DNA from: Flavobacterium psychrophilum
GTDB taxonomy: Bacteria > Bacteroidota > Bacteroidia > Flavobacteriales > Flavobacteriaceae
Assembly (NCBI GenBank): GCA_945872245.1
Contig: CAMBZB010000012.1
Coordinates: forward strand, 1 to 63,945
Direction: 5' to 3'
Length of the DNA: 63,945 nt
In this document: piece by piece, positions 54,703 to 63,873 of the stretch
How the letters are laid out: every line of letters starts with the position of its first letter
Numbering within the stretch: position 1 is the first letter of the stretch
Position numbers and translations under genes: made by a program
The notes under the pieces: generated by a model
What the model saw: only the letters and a program-made list of their open reading frames with translations
The model's database searches: none
What the model was told of the DNA's origin: nothing

Positions 54703-56115
54703 ATGAAGAAGTTTATTGCATTTATAGCAATTTTAAACATACTAATTAGCTGTGGTGGCTCATCTGATAAAGGGGAATTAGTTGGTGTTAAAGGGGCAAA
54801 ATGGCATCCTGAAAAACCTTTTGGAATGACTTTGATTCCGGCAGGTTCATTTATTATGGGAAAATCGGATGATGATGTTGCTCATGTTGAAGACGCACCC
54901 ACAAAAACAGTAACGGTTCGCTCTTTTTATATGGATGAAACAGAAATAACCAATAGTGAATACAGGCAGTTTGTAAATTGGGTAAAGGATTCGACTATGA
55001 GGGTTCGACTGGCAATTTTGGCCGACGAAACGGGTCAAAAAGCAGCAGATGTAAAAGATAAAGGTAAAGGTAAAAATGCCGGCAGTATTGGAGATTTTGC
55101 TTTTAATGATGCTGATCCAGAAAAAATGACCGCTTATGACAAGTACATGTATGACAACTATTATAGTATTGGTGCGGATGATGATCCATATGCTGGGAGA
55201 AAACTAAATAAAAAAGTAAAGTTAATCAAAGATACCAAATTGTACCCAGACGAGTACTATACTGAGGTTATGGATTCAATGTATTTGCCATTAGAAGAGT
55301 CCTTTAACGGTTTGAGAACAATGGACGTAAATAAATTAAAATTCCGTTATTCCTGGATGGATATTCAAGCTGCTGCCAAAGCCAAAACGGGTAAGCGAAA
55401 AGATTTCATAAGAACCGAACAAGTAAAGGTTTATCCTGATACTACTACGTGGATTAAGGATTTCAATTATTCCTATAATGAGCCCATGCACAATGACTAT
55501 TTTTGGCACCAAGCTTACGGAGAATATCCTGTTGTAGGTGTGAACTGGAAACAAGCAAAAGCTTTTTGCGCCTGGAGAACATTGAACAAAAATACTTATA
55601 TCAAATCCAAGAAGAAAGGACATGATTTAACCAACAATTTTAGACTGCCAACAGAAGCAGAATGGGAGTATTCCGCTAGAGGAGGTCTTGAATCGGCTAC
55701 ATATCCATGGGGAGGTCCTTACACTAAAAATGACAGAGGATGCTTTTTGGCTAATTTCAAACCAAATAGGGGAGATTACGCAGCTGATCAAGCTTTGTAT
55801 ACTGTAGAAGCGAAATCGTATGAGCCAAATGGTTTTAATCTGTATAACATGGCTGGAAATGTTTCGGAATGGACAGATACATCATATGATCCAAACACCT
55901 ACGAATACGTTTCTTCGATAAACCCTAATGTTCAAGATTCTAAAAACATGCGAAAGGTGGTTCGAGGGGGTTCTTGGAAGGATGTTGCTTATTTCCTTCA
56001 AGTAAGTACTCGTGATCATGAATATGCTGACTCTGCAAGGAGTTATATCGGTTTTAGAACCGTTCAGGATTATATGGGAGTGCAATCAACAGATAAAATT
56101 AAAAAGAAAAAATAA
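54703..56115 (+). CDS. gldK: Gliding motility/T9SS lipoprotein GldK
   Basis: A 470-residue outer-membrane lipoprotein (lipobox ILISC, Cys17). The body is a formylglycine-generating-enzyme-like (sulfatase-modifying factor) fold: FGMTLIPAGSFIMGKSDDDV near the N-terminus and FRLPTEAEWEYSARGG, NMAGNVSEWTDTSYD and VRGGSWKD later. GldK forms a periplasmic ring with GldN beneath the outer membrane as part of the type IX secretion system. A charged insertion (about 100-230) splits the domain, as in other GldK. First of four genes in conserved order. Confidence 0.95.
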   Translation: MKKFIAFIAILNILISCGGSSDKGELVGVKGAKWHPEKPFGMTLIPAGSFIMGKSDDDVAHVEDAPTKTVTVRSFYMDETEITNSEYRQFVNWVKDSTMRVRLAILADETGQKAADVKDKGKGKNAGSIGDFAFNDADPEKMTAYDKYMYDNYYSIGADDDPYAGRKLNKKVKLIKDTKLYPDEYYTEVMDSMYLPLEESFNGLRTMDVNKLKFRYSWMDIQAAAKAKTGKRKDFIRTEQVKVYPDTTTWIKDFNYSYNEPMHNDYFWHQAYGEYPVVGVNWKQAKAFCAWRTLNKNTYIKSKKKGHDLTNNFRLPTEAEWEYSARGGLESATYPWGGPYTKNDRGCFLANFKPNRGDYAADQALYTVEAKSYEPNGFNLYNMAGNVSEWTDTSYDPNTYEYVSSINPNVQDSKNMRKVVRGGSWKDVAYFLQVSTRDHEYADSARSYIGFRTVQDYMGVQSTDKIKKKK

Positions 56116-56154
56116 ACTATATAAAAATTTCATTAATCAAAAAAAACAAATATT

Positions 56155-56802
56155 ATGGCATTAGTAAGTAAAAAAAACATGAATAAGGCATATGGTCTAG
56201 GAGCTGCGGTTGTAATTATTGGAGCTTTATTTAAAATTACCCACCTTGAATTCGGTTTTGTCACCGGAAATTTAATGCTTACCATAGGTCTTATAGTGGA
56301 AGCTGGTATTTTTGCCCTCTCCGCATTTGAGCCCGTAGACGAAGATTTGGATTGGACCTTGGTTTATCCGGAACTCGCTAATGGTGAGGCAAGAAAAAAA
56401 ACAACAAAAACAGAAACTCCTACTGAGGCACAAGGATTATTATCTCAAAAATTGGATGCCATGCTTAAAGAAGCAAAAATTGACGGAGAATTGATGGCTA
56501 GTTTAGGCAATAGCATCAAAAACTTTGAAGGTGCTGCAAAAAGTATCATGCCTACAGCAGATTCTATGGCTTCTACTAAAAAATATAGTGAAGAGTTGAG
56601 TTTGGCTGCAGCCCAAATGGAGTCTCTAAATAGTTTGTATAAAATACAATTGCAGAGCGCTTCGAAAAATGCTCAAATAAATGAGGAGGTAGTTGAAAAC
56701 AATATAAAATTAAAGGAGCAAATGCAGTCATTGACATCTAACTTGTCTTCATTGAACAATGTGTATGGAGGAATGCTTTCTGCAATGAGTAATAAAGGAT
56801 AA
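56155..56802 (+). CDS. gldL: T9SS motor protein GldL
   Basis: A 215-residue inner-membrane protein. Two transmembrane helices (about 13-30 and 39-57) are followed by a cytoplasmic, partly coiled-coil region. K27 and E49 within the helices are the charged residues implicated in proton conduction in Flavobacterium GldL. With GldM it forms the 5:2 proton-driven motor that powers secretion and gliding. Confidence 0.96.
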   Translation: MALVSKKNMNKAYGLGAAVVIIGALFKITHLEFGFVTGNLMLTIGLIVEAGIFALSAFEPVDEDLDWTLVYPELANGEARKKTTKTETPTEAQGLLSQKLDAMLKEAKIDGELMASLGNSIKNFEGAAKSIMPTADSMASTKKYSEELSLAAAQMESLNSLYKIQLQSASKNAQINEEVVENNIKLKEQMQSLTSNLSSLNNVYGGMLSAMSNKG

Positions 56803-56850
56803 TTAGTTCATACTTTTTATTAAAAATCAATAAACTAATTACTAGAAAAT

Positions 56851-58401
56851 ATGGCAGGAGGAAAATTAAGCCCTAGACAGAAGATGATAAACCTAATGTA
56901 CTTGGTTTTTATCGCGATGTTAGCATTAAATATGTCCAAAGAAGTTTTATCTGCTTTTGGAATTTTAAACAAAAAAATTATTGAGTCCAACTCAATTACC
57001 GATGAGAGAAATAAGGCCTCTTTTCAACAACTTTCTCAAAAAGCAGAAGAACAACCTGGACAATATGGCAATAAAAAAGTTATTGTAGAAAAAATTAGGG
57101 CAATCTCAAAAGAGTATTGTGATTATTTGGAAAATATTAAAACAACCATTACCAGAAAAACCGAAAAAGATGCTCAAGGTAATTATATGTACGAGCAAAT
57201 GGATAAAGGGGATTTAGTGGATAGATTGTTTTTCAAAGGAGAAAAACCTTCTAAAGATGGGCAAGAGTTCTTAAACAGAATTGTAGATTATCCCTCTCAA
57301 ATTAAGAAAATAGCTGGAAGTAAGCTTCCTGAAATTGAGATTAGAAAAATTGAAAAAAGATTTACGACTGAACCAGTAAAATCTAAAGAAGCAGGTGCAA
57401 CCTTGCCTTGGATTGATTATAATTACAAAGGATTTCCTTTAATTGCAACGGTTACTAAATTAACCCAATTGCAAGCCGATGTAAAAGCAACAGAAAGTGA
57501 TGTGATGGCATCTATGTTTCAATCTGATTTAATAGCTGCAGCATCTCTTACAAAATACGAACCAATAGTAGTTCTTTCAAAATCAGTTTTCTTTCAAGGG
57601 GAAGCCGTTACAGGTAAAGTGATACTTGGAAAATTTGACCCGGATTTAATTGCTAAATCAGTTGTTGTTAATGGGATAGGCGTTAAAGCTCTTGCAGGTC
57701 AAGCCAACTTCTCTTTTGGGGCGGGTAGTATTGGAGAGCATCCAATTACGGGTTCTTTTAATTTTGAAGAAAATGGAAAATTAGTTCCTTTGAAAATTGC
57801 AGGAAACTACATTGTAGTTGCAAGACCAAAATCCGCTACTATATCAGCCGATAAAATGAATGTGGTGTATCGTGGTGTTGTAAATCCGATGACGATTTCG
57901 TTTGCAGGGATATCTGCTGATAAGGTTTCCGCTTCAGCACCTGGATTGAGCGCTTCAGGAACTCCAGGGGCTTTTAGTATGCGACCAGGAACGGGTACCG
58001 AAGTAGTTATCAATGTGACAGGAACATTACCTGACGGTTCTAAAGTTTCTGATAGAAAGACATTCAGAATAAAAGGAATTCCAGGCCCAACAGGGACAAT
58101 TAGAGGGGAAATGGGCGTAGTAAAAGGGCCTAAATCAAGTTTAGAAATTTCAACAATTGGAGCTAAACTAGTTGATTTTGATTTCGAAGTTGGTTTGGAT
58201 GTCGTGGGATTCAATTTTAAAGTGGCTGGCCAGCCCACGGTGGTTGTTCCAGGAAATAAATTAAATGCCCAATGTAAAGCCGTTCTCTCAAAAGCTGGAA
58301 GAGGCGATCAAGTTACTATTTCTGAGATTAAAACTAAATTAGTGGGAGCTGGAAGTTATTTATTGCCAAGAACCGCCCCAGTAATTTATGAAATACAATA
58401 A
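56851..58401 (+). CDS. gldM: T9SS motor/spanning protein GldM
   Basis: A 516-residue protein. R9 precedes the single transmembrane helix (about 12-33, INLMYLVFIAMLALNMSKE), matching the arginine known to face the GldL glutamate. The long periplasmic part has four beta/alpha domains (D1 about 35-220, then Ig-like D2-D4), reaching the GldKN ring. It transmits rotation across the periplasm. The gene lies 48 bp after gldL. Confidence 0.96.
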   Translation: MAGGKLSPRQKMINLMYLVFIAMLALNMSKEVLSAFGILNKKIIESNSITDERNKASFQQLSQKAEEQPGQYGNKKVIVEKIRAISKEYCDYLENIKTTITRKTEKDAQGNYMYEQMDKGDLVDRLFFKGEKPSKDGQEFLNRIVDYPSQIKKIAGSKLPEIEIRKIEKRFTTEPVKSKEAGATLPWIDYNYKGFPLIATVTKLTQLQADVKATESDVMASMFQSDLIAAASLTKYEPIVVLSKSVFFQGEAVTGKVILGKFDPDLIAKSVVVNGIGVKALAGQANFSFGAGSIGEHPITGSFNFEENGKLVPLKIAGNYIVVARPKSATISADKMNVVYRGVVNPMTISFAGISADKVSASAPGLSASGTPGAFSMRPGTGTEVVINVTGTLPDGSKVSDRKTFRIKGIPGPTGTIRGEMGVVKGPKSSLEISTIGAKLVDFDFEVGLDVVGFNFKVAGQPTVVVPGNKLNAQCKAVLSKAGRGDQVTISEIKTKLVGAGSYLLPRTAPVIYEIQ

Positions 58402-58447
58402 GTAAGGTTTTTTTATATAAAGACACTTCATAACCGATAATGATAAT

Positions 58448-59341
58448 ATGATGAATGTAAGAAATTTTTTAATAGTTATTATTTCTATTACTGCGAGTAT
58501 GGTTTCTTTTGCGCAATCTAATTTGCTTAATGCAAAGTTTCCAGAGGAAATAGGAATGAAGTCTGCTGACCAACTTATTGCCGATAATGACAAACCTTTA
58601 GAATATGGTTTTGTTAGTGATAGGGATATTTTGATGGGCAAAATGACTTGGGAAATTATTGATTTGAGCGAAAGAATTAATTTTCCGCTCTACTTTCCGG
58701 TTGATACTGCAAACATAGGGCCAGACAGACGTTCTTTATATGATGTTTTAACCAAATCCATTCGCAACGGCGATATTACTGATGTCTATTCTGATAGTTA
58801 TTTCAATACCAAAAAAACATACAAGGATATTAAAGCTTCTTTGACTCGAATTGATACCACTGATGCCGGAAGAGAACAAATTAATGCAGGGCAAAAAATT
58901 TCACCTGAATATATTATAAAACAAGATCTTACCGCTCAGGATGTCAGCCAGTACAAAATTAAGGGTTATTGGTATTTTGACAAACGACAAAGTGAATTAA
59001 AATATCGTTTGCTTGGAATTTGTCCGGTAACACCAGATGTTTTCACGATGAACAGTGATGAAAAAGATTATATTGAATTGTTTTGGGTATTTTTTCCAGC
59101 TGCCAGAGATGTTTTGAACGAGGCCAAAACGTTTAATGATAGAAACTCGGCTATGCCCATTTCTTTTGACCAAATATTGAATTCAAGGCGATTTAATGGC
59201 ACCATTTATCAAGAAGAGAATGTATATGGTGACAGGTCAATTGCAAGTTATATGAAAGACAACGCACAGAATCAATTATTAGAATCCGAAAGGGTAAAAG
59301 AAAAAATACGAAATTTTGAACAGGATATGTGGAATTATTAA
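58448..59341 (+). CDS. gldN: T9SS periplasmic ring protein GldN
   Basis: A 297-residue periplasmic protein with a signal peptide (about 1-22, SMVSFAQ). The segments GKMTWEIIDLSERINFPLYF and the C-terminal SRRFNGTIYQEENVYGDRSI are the conserved GldN/PorN blocks. It forms the ring with GldK and contacts GldM. Two ATGs in tandem start it. A terminator follows directly. Confidence 0.96.
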   Translation: MMNVRNFLIVIISITASMVSFAQSNLLNAKFPEEIGMKSADQLIADNDKPLEYGFVSDRDILMGKMTWEIIDLSERINFPLYFPVDTANIGPDRRSLYDVLTKSIRNGDITDVYSDSYFNTKKTYKDIKASLTRIDTTDAGREQINAGQKISPEYIIKQDLTAQDVSQYKIKGYWYFDKRQSELKYRLLGICPVTPDVFTMNSDEKDYIELFWVFFPAARDVLNEAKTFNDRNSAMPISFDQILNSRRFNGTIYQEENVYGDRSIASYMKDNAQNQLLESERVKEKIRNFEQDMWNY

Positions 59342-59367
59342 ATTTCATTTTATATTATATTATAGAG

Positions 59368-59394
59368 AACTCTTGCCTTTGGTAGGAGTTTTTT
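59368..59394 (+). terminator. Rho-independent terminator after gldN
   Basis: A 10-bp stem AACTCTTGCC with GGTAGGAGTT, including G-U pairs, and a TTT loop, followed by T residues. It ends the topA/gld transcript. Confidence 0.82.
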
Positions 59395-59406
59395 GTTTTT
59401 TGGGTT

Positions 59407-59414
59407 TACCTTTG
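59407..59414 (+). promoter_or_regulatory. Putative promoter of FAD oxidoreductase gene, -7 element
   Basis: TACCTTTG matches TAnnTTTG, 27 bp before the start codon. The nearest TTTG candidates lie at 11 and 25 bp spacing. Confidence 0.5.
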
Positions 59415-59441
59415 TACATGTTATATAAAAATCATTTCTAA

Positions 59442-60488
59442 ATGTTGGATTATTTAATTATAGGTTCTGGATTAGCCGGTATTTCATTCTCAGAAATGGC
59501 CTTGCAAAACGGCAAGTCTATTTTAGTAATGGATAATAGTTCACAGAACTCTTCCAAAATAGCGGCGGGTTTATACAATCCCGTTATTCTGAAACGTTTT
59601 AGCGAAGTAGGGCAGGCCAAAGAGCATTTGCTAGTTATGAAGGAGTTCTTTTCTGTCTTAGAGAAAAAACTGAACAGCCAAGTAGATTTTAAAACGCCTA
59701 TTTTAAGAAAGTTTTTTTCCGTTGAAGAACAGAACAATTGGTTCGCCGCTTCTGACAAAGTGAATATTGGACCTTATTTATCCACTCGATTAATTACTAA
59801 AAAATATGAATCCATAGATTCTCCTTTTGGATATGGAGAGGTTTTACAAACGGGTTATGTCGACACCGCATTGCTTTTGGAGAAGTATAAAAACTACCTC
59901 ATAACAAACCAACTCTTCTTGGAGGAATCTTTTGATTATGGGCTTTTACAGGAAGAAACGGATGGAATTCGATATAAGGATATTCAGGCAAGGCACATCA
60001 TTTTTGCGGAGGGATTTGGCATGCACGCCAATCCTTATTTTCAACATTTGCCTTTAGACGGAACAAAAGGGGAGTTGCTTATCATAAAAGCACCCCTCCT
60101 TGATTTAGACGTTATCCTAAACACCAGTCTGTATATTTTGCCTCTTGGAAATGATTTATTCAAAATTGGAGCCACATACAATTGGGACGACAAAACAGCT
60201 TTGCTTACTGAAGCGGGAAAAAATGAATTAGTGCAAAGAATTAAGGAGATCATCACTTGTGATTTTGAAATTATGGAACATCATGCTGGCGTTCGACCGA
60301 CAGTAAAGGACAGAAAACCCTTGATTGGAACCTATGAACACCACAATTCGATACACATTCTTAATGGCTTGGGAACTCGTGGCGTTGTGCTAGGACCAGC
60401 AATGGCAAAAGCATTATTCGAAAATATCGAATATCAAAAACCACTAGATAGATTTGTTGATATTAAAAGGTTTGCCAAAAAAAGTTAG
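59442..60488 (+). CDS. FAD-dependent oxidoreductase (DAO family)
   Basis: A 348-residue flavoprotein of the D-amino-acid/glycine oxidase superfamily. The N-terminal dinucleotide fold is YLIIGSGLAGISFSE with VMDNSSQNSSKIAAGLYNP following. HHAGVRPTVKDRKPLIG and NGLGTRGVVLGPAMA near the C-terminus bind FAD. The substrate cannot be read from the sequence; an amine or amino acid is expected from the family. It is convergent with the DUF983 gene with 1 bp between stops. Confidence 0.88.
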   Translation: MLDYLIIGSGLAGISFSEMALQNGKSILVMDNSSQNSSKIAAGLYNPVILKRFSEVGQAKEHLLVMKEFFSVLEKKLNSQVDFKTPILRKFFSVEEQNNWFAASDKVNIGPYLSTRLITKKYESIDSPFGYGEVLQTGYVDTALLLEKYKNYLITNQLFLEESFDYGLLQEETDGIRYKDIQARHIIFAEGFGMHANPYFQHLPLDGTKGELLIIKAPLLDLDVILNTSLYILPLGNDLFKIGATYNWDDKTALLTEAGKNELVQRIKEIITCDFEIMEHHAGVRPTVKDRKPLIGTYEHHNSIHILNGLGTRGVVLGPAMAKALFENIEYQKPLDRFVDIKRFAKKS

Positions 60489-60489
60489 C

Positions 60490-60870
60490 TTATTTTCTGA
60501 ATTTCTTGTCAAAAGATACAAACATATTGATGTAAATATTCCTAGACCATCTCAACACAAAAGGAAATAAAAGAATATTGGCAACAACGATAGCGATAAA
60601 AGAGGTTTTTATACTGGAATCAAGAATAAGATAAGAAACGATGAAGGTTGCAATACTAAGCGCTACATTTAATCCGTAGCTGACATACATAGCCCCATAA
60701 AAAAAGGAAGGCTCAATTTCATATCTCAAACCGCAATGACTGCATTTTTCGTGCATTTTAATCAATTTCGAAAAATGTAAGGGATTTTTATCCAAATACA
60801 TACTCTCATTCTGACATCTAGGACAAGTTCCTGTTAAAATGCTATTTAATTTGGATCCTTTTTTTAACAT
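60490..60870 (-). CDS. DUF983 membrane protein with zinc ribbon
   Basis: A 126-residue protein. An N-terminal zinc ribbon (CPRCQ, CSHCG) precedes the conserved EIEPSFFYGAMYVSYG and two transmembrane segments (about 58-80 and 87-105). The start at 60870 is chosen because the family begins MLKKGSKL. Function unknown. A -7-like TAAATTTG lies at 60913-60906. Confidence 0.9.
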   Translation of the reverse strand: MLKKGSKLNSILTGTCPRCQNESMYLDKNPLHFSKLIKMHEKCSHCGLRYEIEPSFFYGAMYVSYGLNVALSIATFIVSYLILDSSIKTSFIAIVVANILLFPFVLRWSRNIYINMFVSFDKKFRK

Positions 60871-60932
60871 TTGCAAAAAAATTACTTTTTCCTTTTTTGG
60901 AGCTACAAATTTACAAATACAAAACACAATAA

Positions 60933-62840
60933 ATGCTTAATATACATAATTTATCCGTTTCTTTTGGAGGAACTTATTTATTTGAAGAAGTTACTTTTCG
61001 ATTGGGTGCCGGAGACCGAGTGGGACTTGTTGGGAAAAACGGAGCGGGAAAATCTACGATGCTCAAAATCTTGGCGAAAGATTTCGCACCTGATTCGGGT
61101 GTTATTTCTCAGGAAAAAGAAGTTCGGATGGGTTTCCTGCGTCAGGATATTGATTTCGAACAAGGAAGAACGGTACTTGAAGAAGCCTATGAAGCATTTA
61201 CGGATATTAAAATTGTAGAGAAAAAATTGGAGGAAATCAACCATCAGTTGGTTACTCGAACGGATTATGAAAGTGACGGGTATAGCCAAATTATAGAAGA
61301 TTTATCCGATTATACCCATCGTTTTGAATTGTTAGGAGGCTATAACTATGTGGGTGACACGGAGAAAATACTTTTGGGATTGGGTTTCAAAAGAGAAGTT
61401 TTTGACAATCAAACCGAAACTTTTTCGGGTGGATGGCGAATGCGAATTGAATTAGCCAAGTTATTATTGCAGGCAAACGACGTTTTGCTTTTAGATGAGC
61501 CTACGAATCACCTAGATATTGAAAGTATTATTTGGTTAGAAAGTTTCTTGCGCAATTATCCTGGGGTTGTCGTGATTGTTTCCCACGATAAAATGTTTTT
61601 GGACAATGTAACCAATAGAACTATTGAAATATCCCTCGGTAAAGCCTATGATTTCAATAAACCTTATTCTGAATACTTGGAATTGCGACATGAAATCCGC
61701 GAAAAGCAATTGGCTACCCAAAAAAACCAAGCCAAAAAAATTGAGGAAACTGAAAAGTTAATTGAGAAATTCCGTGCGAAAGCCTCTAAAGCTTCGATGG
61801 CGCAATCTTTAATCAAGAAATTAGATAAAGTCGAACGGATCGAAGTCGATGAAGATGATAACTCCGTGATGAATATTACTTTTCCAGTTTCAAAAGAGCC
61901 GGGAAGAGTAGTTATTGAAGCAGAGGATGTAACTAAAAAATATGGTGACAAAACGATTCTAAAAGACATTAATCTGTTAGTTGAACGTGGCAGTAAGATT
62001 GCTTTTGTTGGGCAAAATGGGCAGGGAAAGTCCACTTTTATCAAAGCAATTGTTGACGAATTTGAATTTCAAGGATCCATTAAATTAGGGCATAATGTAC
62101 AATTGGGCTATTTTGCCCAAAATCAGGCAGAATACCTTGACGGCGAAATCACATTATTGCAAACCATGGAAGATGCAGCAATGGATACCAACCGTATGAA
62201 AGTGCGCGATATGTTGGGGTCTTTTCTGTTTCGCGGGGATGATGTTGAAAAAAAGGTAAAAGTCCTTTCAGGGGGGGAAAGAAATCGTTTGGCGTTGTGT
62301 AAACTACTATTACAGCCTATCAATGTGCTGTTGATGGATGAACCAACGAACCATTTGGACATTAAATCCAAAAATGTCTTGAAAGCCGCTTTGCAAAAAT
62401 TTGGAGGAACATTACTTTTAGTTTCTCACGACAGGGATTTTTTGCAAGGGATGTCAAATTTAGTTTACGAATTCAAGGACCAAAAAATTAAAGAATATTT
62501 AGGCGACATCAATTATTTCTTGGAGCAACGCAATTTAGAAAACATGCGTGAAGTCGAGAAAAAAGACACTTTGAAAGCGGCAGCGCCAAAAGAGAGCAAC
62601 AAAGTTTCTTATGAAGAGCAGAAAAAAGGGAAAGCGCTTCAAAATAAATTGAGTAAGGTAGAAAGTCAAATCAAGCAATTGGAAAGAGACATTCAGCAGG
62701 ATGACAAAATGCTTGCATCCAATTACGACAAACACATTGAGGATGCTAAATTTTTCATGGCTTACAACAAGAAAAAAGCTGAATTGGACCAATTACTTTT
62801 AGATTGGGAAATCGTTCAGGAAGAAATCGATAATGCTTAA
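60933..62840 (+). CDS. ABC-F family ATPase (Uup/YbiT-like)
   Basis: A 635-residue soluble protein with two ABC domains and no membrane part. Domain 1: Walker A GKNGAGKST, signature FSGGWRMRIE, Walker B LLLDEPTNHLD. Domain 2: GQNGQGKST, LSGGERNRLA, LLMDEPTNHLD. The linker between domains is about 80 residues. A C-terminal coiled coil (about 560-630) suggests the Uup-like branch. ABC-F proteins act on the ribosomal E site to relieve stalling; some give antibiotic resistance, but nothing here points to that. Confidence 0.9.
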   Translation: MLNIHNLSVSFGGTYLFEEVTFRLGAGDRVGLVGKNGAGKSTMLKILAKDFAPDSGVISQEKEVRMGFLRQDIDFEQGRTVLEEAYEAFTDIKIVEKKLEEINHQLVTRTDYESDGYSQIIEDLSDYTHRFELLGGYNYVGDTEKILLGLGFKREVFDNQTETFSGGWRMRIELAKLLLQANDVLLLDEPTNHLDIESIIWLESFLRNYPGVVVIVSHDKMFLDNVTNRTIEISLGKAYDFNKPYSEYLELRHEIREKQLATQKNQAKKIEETEKLIEKFRAKASKASMAQSLIKKLDKVERIEVDEDDNSVMNITFPVSKEPGRVVIEAEDVTKKYGDKTILKDINLLVERGSKIAFVGQNGQGKSTFIKAIVDEFEFQGSIKLGHNVQLGYFAQNQAEYLDGEITLLQTMEDAAMDTNRMKVRDMLGSFLFRGDDVEKKVKVLSGGERNRLALCKLLLQPINVLLMDEPTNHLDIKSKNVLKAALQKFGGTLLLVSHDRDFLQGMSNLVYEFKDQKIKEYLGDINYFLEQRNLENMREVEKKDTLKAAAPKESNKVSYEEQKKGKALQNKLSKVESQIKQLERDIQQDDKMLASNYDKHIEDAKFFMAYNKKKAELDQLLLDWEIVQEEIDNA

Positions 62841-62841
62841 T

Positions 62842-63810
62842 TTATGAAATCAGTCCGATTGCTTTAGAATGTTCAATCGCTTCACTACTATGGGTAAAAT
62901 AACAAACCGAAATTCCCAAACTTTCTATATTTTTCAATGCAACTGAAACCTTTTTTTTCTCTTTTTTGCCCGTTTTTCGAATGTAAACCGCTTTTACTGT
63001 GACTGGAAAAATTTTGCAAATGGCTTCGTAAAGAAAAGGATCGTGTTGAGAATCATCACCCATTAGAATGTATTTTAAATTTGGATAAAATTCAAGAATG
63101 TGTTTTATTTTTTCAAATTTATGGTTATGACCGCCTCTTCCGGTCCGGAAAAAATCACCAAGATGGGATTTAATATCCTTGAGTAATAAAACGGCTTTTG
63201 GCAGTTGGTGAATTTCTGTAAATTGCACTATAAAACGATACAAATTCCATTCGCTGCTAGAAACATAAAAAAAGGCGTTTTGTTCCTCGCCGCCTGTTCT
63301 TCCGGCATTACTCAAGGCTTGATAATGAGGGACAACATCTTCATAAACTTTTCGGTTGTTCACATTTCTAAACAATAAATGATATAATTTTTTCAAGGGA
63401 TTTTCGGTGTAAGAGACCAAAAAAGTATCGTCAATATCTGAAATAACACCGAGATTTTCCCTTTTTGGACGAATATAACTTTCCGTTCTCACTATGGTTT
63501 CGTTGCCATGAATAATATTAACCTGATAATCAATCCAACCGTATCCTACCTCTTTATGGAGAGGCACGCAAAATTTAAAATACCCATCTTCTAGTGTTTT
63601 GGTATGGATGGTTGTATTGTCGTGTTCTAAATATACATCTGCATTAGACTCTGTTTTCAATCTGAATAAACGGATAATTGAAGAGGCGTTTTCGAATTTT
63701 TTTTTCTGAAAGTCATATTCCTTTCTATTCGTTGGTTTGAAAACATGCCCCATCACTATTAATTCCTGTTCATTGGCATAACCTCGGTATAATTTTAAAA
63801 TAGGCTTCAT
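62842..63810 (-). CDS. App1-like phosphatase domain protein (DUF2183)
   Basis: A 322-residue protein. The C-terminal half has the HAD-like motifs of App1/DUF2183: GVISDIDDTFLVSYTENPLK with the catalytic DxDDT, SSSEWNLY, FKTGRGGHNHK-like segment, and MGDDSQHDPFLYE. App1 of yeast is a Mg-dependent phosphatidate phosphatase. The N-terminal half is beta-rich. No membrane segment. It is convergent with the ABC-F gene and divergent from the diacylglycerol-kinase-like gene, which fits a link to phosphatidate metabolism. Confidence 0.88.
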   Translation of the reverse strand: MKPILKLYRGYANEQELIVMGHVFKPTNRKEYDFQKKKFENASSIIRLFRLKTESNADVYLEHDNTTIHTKTLEDGYFKFCVPLHKEVGYGWIDYQVNIIHGNETIVRTESYIRPKRENLGVISDIDDTFLVSYTENPLKKLYHLLFRNVNNRKVYEDVVPHYQALSNAGRTGGEEQNAFFYVSSSEWNLYRFIVQFTEIHQLPKAVLLLKDIKSHLGDFFRTGRGGHNHKFEKIKHILEFYPNLKYILMGDDSQHDPFLYEAICKIFPVTVKAVYIRKTGKKEKKKVSVALKNIESLGISVCYFTHSSEAIEHSKAIGLIS

Positions 63811-63873
63811 GAATTTGAAATTTTGAAGTGTACTTAAAATTACTTAAATTTAGTAGATAAAAGAAGTAAAACC